Below the pieces are notes generated by a model. It saw only the letters and a program-made list of their open reading frames with translations, had not been told where the DNA came from and did not search any database. A stretch of 64,000 nucleotides of DNA from Ooceraea biroi (Eukaryota; Arthropoda; Insecta; Hymenoptera; Formicidae). The DNA is taken from NCBI RefSeq assembly GCF_003672135.1, contig NC_039517.1, positions 6,479,475 to 6,543,474 of the forward strand, given 5' to 3'. This document shows, one piece after another, positions 14,601-26,600 of this stretch (the stretch's first letter is position 1; every line of letters begins with the position of its first letter). A program made the position numbers and the translations under genes.

Positions 14601-17600
14601 GCTCGCGGATGTTTTAACTGCGATCGCAACGGATCCTGAATTTATACTCGTTAGATTCACGGTTCAAAGAAGATCGGATCCGCTGGTAATTCCGGATATA
14701 TCCACGAAGAACCCCGGAAAAGTTTTGTCCACGAGGCTGTTTCGGATGACATAACACGGCAGATATGTAATTACCTGCATTTCCGTAATACGTGGCGGAT
14801 AATAAAGTATCTTTTTCCGCTCATGTCACGTATTTGATATCGTTATTACTTTATGCGGTGGACGAAACTATCAAAATTCACAGAAATTAGCGATCTGGGA
14901 CGTTTCGAACTTGCATTATGCATTCATGTTTAGTTAAACGTGAGACATGAAATCTTCATAAAATCGATTAATTGCAATTAGGCGCGGTAACGTTGCTGTT
15001 TGATTTATGGCCATGCCACGTGCCACGTATAGTACGCTATAAATTAATAATCCCTGGTTGCCACGAACAAAACAGACTTCAGGTTAGAACGAACATTTAA
15101 TTGCAATATTGGTGAACGGCCAATTGCATGCGATTCTGAGAGTCGGCGATCGCTTAAATTTAAATCAGACTGGATTAACGTGACTTTAAATTAGTTATAA
15201 TTGTCGATAACTCTGCAGGTCGAGTTCCCCGCGTGCGAACATTTAATTGCAATTTGGTGGTACTGTGGCTTGAAGGCGACATGCGATTCCCGTATTCGCG
15301 TGAATTTAATTTTCACTCACTCAGTGCGACGAAGTTGGCGAAAATCGCGTGTTAAGCTTGACTAATTGCCAAGCCTGGTTTTGAAAGCCGAGAAAAATTT
15401 CACTTAATCCACAACGTGTTGTTTAATTTGATTTGCTAATTCTCATAATTTCGCACATGCGTTCTCGCTGGACAATAAACAAATTATAAAGCAAAGTTTT
15501 CAAAGGACATTATTCTTTGAAAAAGACGAAAATATCCTCGAGTACAACACACGTAATTAAAGCATTTAAAACTTTATCGGGAAACTGACAATCACGTTCG
15601 ACGAAGCAGCTTTACGATAAGCTCCTTACGGTACGAGTTTTATAATGTACCCATTCATCTCCACGGAGGACCGTCTCTGCGAAGTCAAATCACCGAAAAT
15701 GTCACTTAACCCATTATCAGGTTTTACTTGTGGAACTTAAGCCGCTTATCGCGCTGCGAATATTAACAGCAATTAATTGTAGCGAGGAACAGCATGTCTG
15801 ATATTGAATGAAAAACTTTCCATCGGGTAGGTTCAATCAGTTTCGCGATGGGTCAGATGAACTTCGGCCAAAGTTATAACTTGGGCAAACTCTTGTTATT
15901 ATCGTTATTATTAAACTCACCTGCGCTGCAACCATTCCCTCCTTCAATCTCCTGAGATCTGTATGGCTCCAGGCGCTTTGTGACCAGGGATGAGTGTCCC
16001 TTAGGTCATCAAATCTGAACTCCCTCAGCTGGTTCTTCAGAAACTTTCGTATGTTCCAGGGTAGGTCGTTGTGCCTGAAGAAAAGAAAGAGACATCGGTC
16101 GATCGTATGCGTGTATGCGATTGCGCTGGCTTTGAACTTTTTCACCTAAACATTTTGGGCGCGCCGTCCCAAAATGCTCGGATAAATTTATTCCGGAACG
16201 CGTGTCCCGTGAACGCGTGATGCAAATCGAATACACTCGGCGCTTGAAATTCGTATCGAATGTTTCTCCGATAACGTTGCATCAGTTCACGAAAGTGTTT
16301 CCCCGAAGAAAAAGCGAGACGAACAATGTCACGATCGACGATTTAATGTCTGAACTTTTAATAGAATGTATTCCGGTCGCTCTTGTCGAGTATTCTTTCA
16401 AATGTCCGTGCATACGTCTTGCGTTTGATCTTTTCTCGAGCTGGAATCTCGAGCTCAAGTGCCTGTCGCGTACATCATACCCGAGAATATTCGATGCCTC
16501 GTAATTCTATTCCACACCATAGCCGAAGAAACTCCGGATAGCCAAAGTTTGGTCTTTACAGCAGCATTACCTGATGTCCAACTTGTGGTGGACATCACGG
16601 TGGCGGTGACAAACTTATTTTCCACAAAGTTACGGGGGGATATCTCGGGGTGCAAGAAATGCACCCTGCATTCCTACCATGATGAGACACAAAGTTAATT
16701 CGCTGGCACGTTGAATACCAAATTTCGTGCTCAAGATTAACGTAAACATCGTGTATTTTGTCTCGTTGCGAATCGAAAATCCCTCGCGCTATTTTCAGTA
16801 TCGTTGATTAATTCGTTGATCGCAACTGCTCGCTTCTCGCCGGCACAGTAATTATCCGATCAGCGCGGCGTACAAAATTGACGAACTCGTCGCGCCGAAA
16901 CTCCAAATATTCTTCGTGCTTCCGGAATTTACTCTAATCGCAAGTCAGCGGGCAACGGCATAGCTCGACGTAAAGGAATTTCCGGTACTCGATCCGGTAC
17001 ACACATCGGCAACGAGGCGGTGGGCTCGATTTGCACGTCGGGGCGTGCGGGGGGTGCGTACATGCGTTGTTACCCCAACAAATCTGCCTCGAATCAGCGA
17101 TGGATCTACCGTCCGTTTGTAACTAACCGCACCGTGGCCTCTCCGAGTGTACTTTGCATGCGGCGCGATAGGTGCCTAACTTCCAGCAGAATTAGATAAC
17201 CGAGCAAGCATTCGAGTACCGTCGTACCCGCACTCGCGTATCTCCTCGCTCTTCTCTCCTCTCCCTAGTAGGATAGTTCTCATCGTTTTTGAAATACGAG
17301 AGAGTTGATAGCGCGTGAATCTGATTTAAATGTCAAGAATGCGCTGTCCGACACCGTCCGCTTGTGTGCTCGGCTACTAGCTACCTCACGAGAGACGGAA
17401 CAATTTTATTACCGGAGTGCAGGCTCGTAGAATGCGTTTCATACATTCGGGAGCGTTTTGTGCAGCCGGCGCGCTCTAAATTAACGTCGAGTGGCGTCCT
17501 TGTTGCATCTCTGGGAAGTTTTACCTCCGAGAGAAGGGTGCTCGTCGGGAATGGAGATAATTTCGAGCTGAGAGGGATAAATCTAACAGTAGGCCGCCCG

Positions 17601-20600
17601 GGCCGGTAAGCCATCCGCAAATGCGCGTGCACGCTGGTCGGCTAAACAGATACAATGAGACTTCCTATGTGCACAGAGAGATCCCGAGTCCTTTTGTCCA
17701 TCGGATCGCCCGTGCAGGATAGTGTGACCAAACGCCGGTAAAGCCCTTTGTTTCATGTGGGCTACCACGCATGCAGTCTCGAGACACTCGAACTGCTGCA
17801 TCGAGAGGAGGAAGTACGCGTGTATCTATGTGCACACGCGAGAACATCCGCATAAAATGTATTTTAACAGAGCACGTATACAATTCCGCACATAAGTCCG
17901 AGTTCCGTGTACAATTAATCCTTTAATCGACATTGTTCCCTGTGCCCAGTGATTTACCTCCGGTGCTGCGCCCATTTACCCTCTATCATATCCAACATTG
18001 TGCGCGCGGAGTTTCTCGACGACGAGGACGACGACGTAATCGTCATTTGGCTCCTTCAGGCGAGCCATTAACGACACGTAGGAAATTTTTCGGATATTCA
18101 TAAAAGTTACCGCGAAACTTGGCCGACAGCCAATATCGTGTCTGCATTTGTCGATGGCGATTTCGCTCATTGTAGCTCTAGCGAGATTTATTCCCCGGGA
18201 GGAGGGAGAGGCGCGGGTAGAATAGAATTAAAAACCGGACGCGGATAGGACTACTTATGTAAAACGGCCTGTCAGAAATTCGGCCCTTAATTTATGCGCC
18301 TCCGCCGCGCGCGCAAGTACCGGTGAAACATTAAATTCACCTCGCGTCTCGCAGGGTGTTGTCGCGATCACGAATTCATGATTCATGAATCATCACGTTG
18401 CAAATCGCCTAATAATCATAACTCCTCGTGATTACAAATTGCGAAAACTCACTTTTAATTGAATTCTAAGTGGACTGGGGAAACAATAAATGATTTATGG
18501 TAGCGCGCACGTACGTTACACTATTCAGCGAAAACGTAATGCAGTAATGATTATGAAGGTATTTCCGTGCCATTAAAGTACGTTTCCGTTAACGCCTCAT
18601 ACATATTCAGCGAATGAGGGCGTGCCTAAGAGGCGAGATATATCCGACATTAATTTCGGCTTATGTATAGTGCCGAAACTTCTGCTCTTATGAAAATACA
18701 AAATTACAGAGGCTTAGAGCCGTCTTATAACAAAGCGCAAATGTAAATATTATTTCCAGCGTTAATTTCGAATTAATATAATTTATCTACGTCCGATATT
18801 TATTATAATTTATTCAGTTCGCTTTTAGAGAAATGATATTGATTTTATCTCCCGATTATATCGCTCGTGATGATGATTGGTTGTCGATTGTGCACCCCGC
18901 GTGTCCAAATACGAATTGTGACAAGTTCCCGTATCGACAGCCCGACGTTAGCAGTTAACTATATACCGAGAAATGATTGATTGAAAGCCGGTAAAAGTTA
19001 AAAGAAGAGGAATAACGCGAAAGATAAAACATGATAAAACGTGATTCATAAACCATCGTATTAATAGTCGGCATTTTCCTCGCACTGACGTTTAAACTGG
19101 GGAATGCAAAACGAGCGAGGCTTTCGGCTAAACGGCGACTAAACGATACAATTAATAATCGCAAAGGCATAATCTCCTAAACGTACTTTTACGTTCCGTC
19201 CCTTCGTCATTTTCTCATACATATTCAGAGCGATGCGACGCGCACGTTCGAGAGCCGAGATAGCTGCGGTGTCGATTTCGCGAAACTGCCGACGAATTTT
19301 CGCCGTTCGCTGAAGCTGCGGCGAGATCACCGGCTGTGAGAGAAGGATGGTGGGTGATGCGAGTGGTGGTTAATTGGCAAAGCGCGATAAGGTGGCTGGT
19401 CCCGTATATGCATATGAACAGCGAGTATATTCCGTTTGCTGGCTGGCAGTTACGTTACCCTGCATGCAAATAAGTCTTTCAGTCTTTGGTCACCGACGTG
19501 ATTCGGACCTGTCGCCTTTGCGGACCGAGAGACCGAGTTTAGCGGCGCGATCATTTCACCAGGGACTCACATGGCGTGATTCGAGCGGTCATCGAAAATA
19601 ATTCGATAGAGATCAACGTCCGTTCGCTTCAGGTTTCGCGGTTGCCTCCGCGGATACACACAACTCTGATTTTCCAGCTTCGAAATCCGTTCAACACGCT
19701 GACAAATCGTCCCGCTTGCGTACCTCTTTTTGGAGGCATCAATCGCGGCCGAGCACGCAGCATGTCGGGATTGTTCTTCGTCGACCGATTTTTTCCGCGA
19801 CTTAACGTCAGCCACGTTTTTTGTTGGTTTTGCGGAATACATATCACGCACGATTGCTCTATCAATAAATGTCGACGAGTGAACGTTATAATGCGTGTTA
19901 AGCAAAAGTGAACTTTTTTTTATCCCTTCGATAATGATAACGAGGTACATAGGAGATTGATTAACAGCAGGAATTAGTAATTAAAAAAACAGATCTTGCA
20001 AAATGCTAAGCCTTCCTTCGCATGTTTCAATTTGTTCGACAGTTACCTTGCAGTTCTGTTTTTTTCGTTTTTTTTTTTTTCCATTTTCATCTGATTCGTA
20101 AAATGTAATCTGGTATATTAGGCGCGCAACGTTTTCCCTCGCCAGTGAATTCCGTTAGTACCTCTTTAAAGTTACACCCTTTCCTGGGGAAGCAACTCGT
20201 AACGTTTTAAGGCTTAATACTCCCCGTAACAGTGACAATTTATTTCGTGGTCTCGCGCTATTTGCGTGCTACGACTCTATTACGTTATTAACTTTTTTAT
20301 TAACTCTACTAGAGCGTACGCAAACGTTACGGGTCTCATGTATTCATATATTCATGAAACTCACGAGGGATGTTATATCGTGGTGTAGAAGATTAAAAAA
20401 ATTTTAAACACATTGCCCTGACGTTTGCACATTGGACGATTTCACTACATTCACACAAGTTGCGCTATAGAATTAAATTGTTAATTAAAGCAAGAAATTT
20501 CTCGTTCCTTTAACAAAAGATAAACAGTTTTCTCTAACGAAAGAGGTTTTGCGTGTATCTATAATTCACTTTTTATCTAGCTATTTCCGGAACTGAATTC

Positions 20601-23600
20601 CCTTTCGCGTATTCCATTCCTTTGCATCCCCCGCAATTTTCAATCAAGCTAGTGCATTACGATGTGCGAATTAAACTTCGTCGATATGACGCGCTTTTGC
20701 CAGCATGCAAACTTTGGCCATCCTAACGAAGCGCGGTAAGCAGATTTTCCCAATTTGCTATTCGTAGCATGAACGGGAGCGGAATCAATGAAATTTCGCG
20801 ACAGTTGTTCCGCGAAAGTTTGCGTCGCCTGATTTTCGTCATACGTCGGGAGATGCGTTCGCACATCTCTCGCTCAATCCTCGGACTTCGCAGCGAGTTT
20901 TCAGTCACGTTTCGAGATCCAGATCCAAAGATCCAGATCTGATTTCCGAGAATCGAGAGGGAGATAGAGTCCCCGAGAGGTCGGCTGGGGAACGACGCAC
21001 GGAACGCGTTCGAGCAACTCCGTGAAATCGAGTTATACGTTGCTGCTACATTAACTCCGTCGGAAGTTGGTGTCTGTCGTGTTGGTTCCTGCCACGTACA
21101 TATCGTGGACCACGAACGCACGATGCCGAAAATTAATCTCACCACATTCATCTCGCTCACGCAATCCTCCGCGTAGTTGCGAAGATTTGTCTTGTGTGCC
21201 GGGGCTATCCCGTCAATCCGATGTTTCTTCCACTCGCGAATTTACGTGAATATTACGCGAATTCCCTCGCCTCTGCTTCATGTTTGATCTTGCAGCTACG
21301 AGTATTCGTTGCTCCTTTTCCTCATTTCCTGTTTCCCGTTGTGTTTATTCTCTTTGATTTGACTCCATCGCTCTTTTTATCTCCTCGCTTTTTGATTTTA
21401 CCTTCTCGATTTTTGCTTATATATTTTGCATATTTGCAAACGCATTGACTGCTTCGCTTCCGTCTGCGACTCCGTCATCCGGGGCTATTTTCACCTTTTC
21501 TGTCGCCGCGTTTCTCTGTCGCACGGTTTATCGTTTATTCTCCCGACATTTCCTATGCGCTGCAAATTACTCCGTTAATCCGTCTACCTCTCAGTATCTC
21601 GAGCACAGGCCGAACGGGATCCCGGATTAGTACTTAGCATGTTTTTGCCCGAATTTCGGGATGCCCTCTCGGTATGAGCGCCGCCATCTGTCTTCCGTCT
21701 CGTGTGAAATTTGCGGCTCGGAAACATCTCTCGGAAGAAACTTAATTAATTGCCACGTCGACTGATTTTGATTAATGCGCATCTTCTTTCCGACCGGCAG
21801 TCGCGCAGACCGGAGTGTCATGCTTCGATATATCTTCTCCCTCGGTGATTTTTTTTGTCAATTATTTGATTGACTCTGCGATGACAGCCTCGCCATTGTA
21901 TCGCTTTGTAATCGACCTAGCGTGAGAAATTGATACGCTGCTGTTACGGGAATGACTTTTCGAGGCGTACCAGGCTCGACCATCGATCGAACACATAAAT
22001 CCCGGGGGGTAAGCAAGGGGGAATGCCCGTTGCGTTATAATATGATCTCACGGTGACCGACCCTTCGCAATTTCTCCGTTCCTTACAAATGGATTCAGTA
22101 GACGGTGCCAATAATTCGTTTCTATTCTTCCTCCCTTGAATCACTTTGTACAATGGCGGATTTAAAACGCGGGATACGAGAGAAGGGAACTACGATCGTT
22201 ATCAGAGGACAGAGGCTGAGAACCAGGCCTCCTTTCCATCCGCTCACCGACTCGCCCGCGCACTGTTAACGAACGTCCAACGAAAGCTCACTACCGAAGT
22301 TTCGCGAGCCCGACGACTTTGGCAGCTCGCTAATAAAATCAATTATAGCCAAAGACGGCAAAAAATTAGCAAAGTCGTTTGATGACGTGTCTGCGAGAAT
22401 TTTAGATTAACGAACCCCGATATCGAACTACGCAGTCTGGAGCAGCACTGCTCATTAGTCCCAACGCACTACGCCTCGCTCTTAAAGTGAAATTGAATTT
22501 TTTTAAATACTCGTTGGCGTTTTTTATTGCAGGAGAGAGAGAGAAAGAGTGCGATGATGCTATCGTTTGTGTGACACGCGTGTCGTTTTTCTTCTTCCTT
22601 TCTTATTCCTATATTTTTTCACGCAATATGCAGGTCTTTCTTTTCCATAGTCTCTGTTTTTCGATTTTCTTCTTATCTTGACGTAGAATATAAGTAGGAT
22701 AGAAATAAAAGAAAGAACATCCTTATTTTCCACTTGGACCGCATCCGCTTGGAACAGGCATGGTTCAATTACATTCGATGAAATCGCCTGCAATCGGACG
22801 ACGGAATAGATTCGAAGTAAATTGGAAGTGCCCCGCGACTTTTTATTTTCGTATATAAATGTCATCAAATAGTCAGACCTCTCGATATACGTCTGTACAT
22901 GTCGTGTACGTGAGAAAGTTAAGGTTCTGCTGCATGCAAGAATACAATTTGTCGTAACGATGAGTTTGGTATTTTTCGAAGGAACCGGTCGCATTGTTCG
23001 GAATACGATAATCAGATATCGCACGTTTGCTTCAACGGTGTGCAGTTTCGATAACGAATTTTTACGACTGTGCGATCGTATAATCATTCTGCAGCACGTC
23101 GATTCCGGGAAGGAAAGTTACGATCCCATTGAACGTCTCCGACGCGAGCAAACCTACACGCAACATCATTTCATGGATGTCTTCTCCCTGCGTCTGACAA
23201 TTTTACATCTCGCCATCTTACATCTTGCGGGATACCGTATTTACCAAAAGTACAACACTTTCCCGAGAGTAGTCAATCGGAAAATCGCCTGCAATAAAAG
23301 CGATGTAACCTAACACTGCTCCGACGAGAAAACCTCACGTCGCGAGGGAAAAGAAATTTATATTCGAATATAATTTTTAAAAAGTTAGACTATTTATCTC
23401 TAAAATCCTGAAAAGTTTCATTTACAAAAGACTCTGCATTTATTTTCTTCGCGTGCATTTCCTGCCGTATTTATGTTTTATTCTTCGGATAAAAAAAAAG
23501 TTAAGAAGCCAACTTACATGAGCATTTCACCTGATACAGCGAAATTTTCTTCAACGAGTATAGAACTAGTTAAAATGAGCTCGCATTTTCATTATTTCGG

Positions 23601-26600
23601 AGACATTACCCCAATTTTGCTAGCGAGAGCATACGCGCCTAATTATGGTACAAGCGTGCGCTCTACTTTCACGGACGCCACTCGAAGAGAGGGCAGCATT
23701 TTCGTTAAATAGATCAACATTTCAGCTTGAAATTTTCTGCGTGTGTAGAAAGACGTGAAATTGCCCATCGCATGGGCGGTATGTTGCAACAAAGAGAGAA
23801 CACGGTGAACGTAACTGCAAGTAATTAGAATCACTCGAGATGGGTTCTCGCGATCCCCCCGAAGGAGCCTCGAGAATGTTTCGGTCGAGCTGAACAACCG
23901 GAACGCCCGAAAGCGTCCGGTAACACCGAGCTACCGGTTACCGCAATTCTTTTTCGCGACCCTCGGAGGTCTTTTCGAGTGTAATGGCGACATGGAGGAC
24001 CCTCATTCAAACCACCGTCTTGCGTTTAACCCGCGTAGACGGCAACGCGCGCGCGGTTTCGGTCTAGCCGGGATTACGACGAAGGTAATTAAATATTTCC
24101 GCGCGTCGACGAAAGCTATAAACAGCGCCGGTGTAACGAGGTAATTACGTCGGTCGGTCCATCGCGATTATCAGGCTTATGGGGGCGTACTTTCGAGATC
24201 TCTGTCGGTCGCGAGACCTAATGCGGGAAACTCGTCACCGGTTTAATTATACGATGGCGCCATTAAGTTATTTCAATTACAGGCCAACGTAGTCGACGGC
24301 AGATACCGACAGAATTAAGAATTGCGTTTCTCATTCTCACGGACTGTAAAACCACGGGACAATTCTTGGAATTCTACTTAGCCATCTCGTCTGTACAAAT
24401 TTTATATTCTTCGTTGCTTCCGCACGATTATCCGCGTATGCGGATATTACCTCCTTTTCTCATGAATGGAATGATCAATGCCGCGTCAATAAATCGCGTA
24501 GTAATGATTTAATAAGAGCTAGGAGAGCTAAAAGAAAATCATTTTTCGTTGGGGATATTTCGTGGAAATTATGGGGGATATTATGGATCAGCGAAACGCG
24601 CTGATTCACATATCCCGAGTGTATCAAACATATAGCAGGTACTTGAGAGTTAAGCTTCACGGGAGCTGATGCGAATTTGTAATGTGGGACGGGAATGGAT
24701 GCGAAACCGATTGCTTTGCAATCCTTGCACTGCACGTTGCTGCCTCCACGTATCCCGCATTGGGCATTCAGCATCCATTACGTGGACCTTTAACCATTAA
24801 TATTGAATTGAGGTAATGAGCACGCAGTTGAAGAAGTTACGCGAGCGATACGCGAGACGCTTTGTCTGACTATCGCGTGTATGGCTACTATTTATTTGAA
24901 TGAAGAACTCGGCCCGTTCTGTCGGATTTCAGAAGCTCCGTTCGCAATTTTCCTGGTCTTATATACGACACGTGGCGATCATTGCCCGCGGGTCACACAA
25001 GCCACTTCTTTCTCAAGCCGGAGCGAGAAGAACGAGCTATTATTTGGTGCACAATGGGTACGACGAGGCTTTCACTCGTTATCGGTAACGAGCTGCCTTC
25101 GGCTCGCCGACATCGGGGAAATCGTCGGTGCGCCTCTTCCTCGGTGTCTTTTATCGGAGCCACTTTCGAGAGTTTCTCGGAGTTTGCTCGCTGAAATCGG
25201 CGGTCAGGGCGAAATCAGTGTTCGGTCGGGTTTCCGAAGAAATGGCGTATCTTGCAACGAGAGGAACTATTGGACCGATACATTTTTGATGCAATATTTT
25301 TGCGGTATCAGTTTCCATTTTCTTCGATATCGTATTATTCATCGCGCGAGCAGTGTCTGTTAATATAATAAAAAGAAAAAATGTCGGAGTATTTATGTGA
25401 GATGCATGAATACCATGTGATACAAAACGGTACGATAGAATGGCGAACTTATGAGAATTGTTCTTATATGGCATGGGGAAAAAATGTCAGACATCAGGTA
25501 CGTCGATGTAGATGTGCTCCCCAAGGCAAGTTCGGGGGTGCGGAGGAAGTATACGTGCTCGCATGGACACGCGCGCGCGAACACGGAAGTGGATGGGAGA
25601 GACACGTGAGTTTGTAGCAGGCAGGAGAACCGGAAATTCGTATCTACCCTCCGGTAACCCGAGAAACTCGGGGACCAAGAGCCACGGGCTACTCTCCCGA
25701 GTAAATTCTATCCTCCTTGCGTCTCTTACCGGTGCATCTTCCGCCCCATTCTCCTGGACTTCTTTTTTATTCGCTCTTCCCATTAACGTCTTTTCTTTTC
25801 CGCGCTCGCAAAACTTTCTCATTATCTCAACGAAAATGCGACTCTTTCTCTCTCTCTCTCCCTGAGATCGGTACGATTCAATTGGTTTTTCTTTTTGTTT
25901 TAAATAAAGACGCGATCCCTAGAGTGACCCTGATAGACCAGCGAATCCTATTTATGCAGTTTGATTATTTTTAATTCTCGTTGTATCTTGAGTCTGATCT
26001 TATTTTTGTGCATCGTGCATCTTCTTTAAACTCGAACTATTGGTCCTTAGAATATTAAGTGAGATTGTTTCCCAAGTATCCAGGATTCGATTAACCAAAA
26101 TAGCTGCAAACAGCGATAAAGTTTCAGACGTCGTAGAATTTTTTAAATATTAATTTCAATAATGTCACTTTTAATTAACCAAAATAGCTGCAAAATAACA
26201 GCGATAAAGTTTCTCAGACGTCGTAGAATTTTTTAAATATTAATTTTAATAATGTCACTTTTAGTGAACCAAAATAGCTACAAAACGGCTATAAAATTTA
26301 AAACGTTGTAGAATTGTTTAAATATTAATTTCAATAATGTCACTTTTAGTTAGCGTCAGAATGGTTGAATCACTTTTTGTTTAGCGGTTAACTTTTGCGA
26401 ATTCATCGCGACGTATATGGAAATTAATTATGATAATATTATTCAATTACAGAATGTTAATGATATATGCATCCAAACATATCACATTAACTTTCATTAA
26501 TTAACACTGCATTCGTCTTCCGGGAGAACAAATTCACCGAAATTCCATGTGAAGGCAGACATGTCTCAATCGTTCGGACGCTGACTATGCACTTTCCAAC

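Larger units (their letters stand above)
7695..15920 (-). other. Dipeptidase intron 2 (8226 bp)
   Basis: Bounded by donor GTGAGT at 15920 and acceptor TTGCAG at 7695. It hosts the foldback MITE at 10954-11671 and a diverged local duplication near 15090 and 15236. The remainder shows no coding potential that I recognise on either strand. Confidence 0.85.

Noticed and set aside
16459..16698. Plus-strand frame ending CKKCTLHSYHDETQS, with a Cys pair
   Set aside because: Looked mildly protein-like but lies in dipeptidase intron 1, with no splice partners or family resemblance.
22560..23087. 175-residue minus-strand frame in dipeptidase intron 1
   Set aside because: No domain, signal peptide or splice structure; basic, Ser/Arg-rich composition typical of chance frames.
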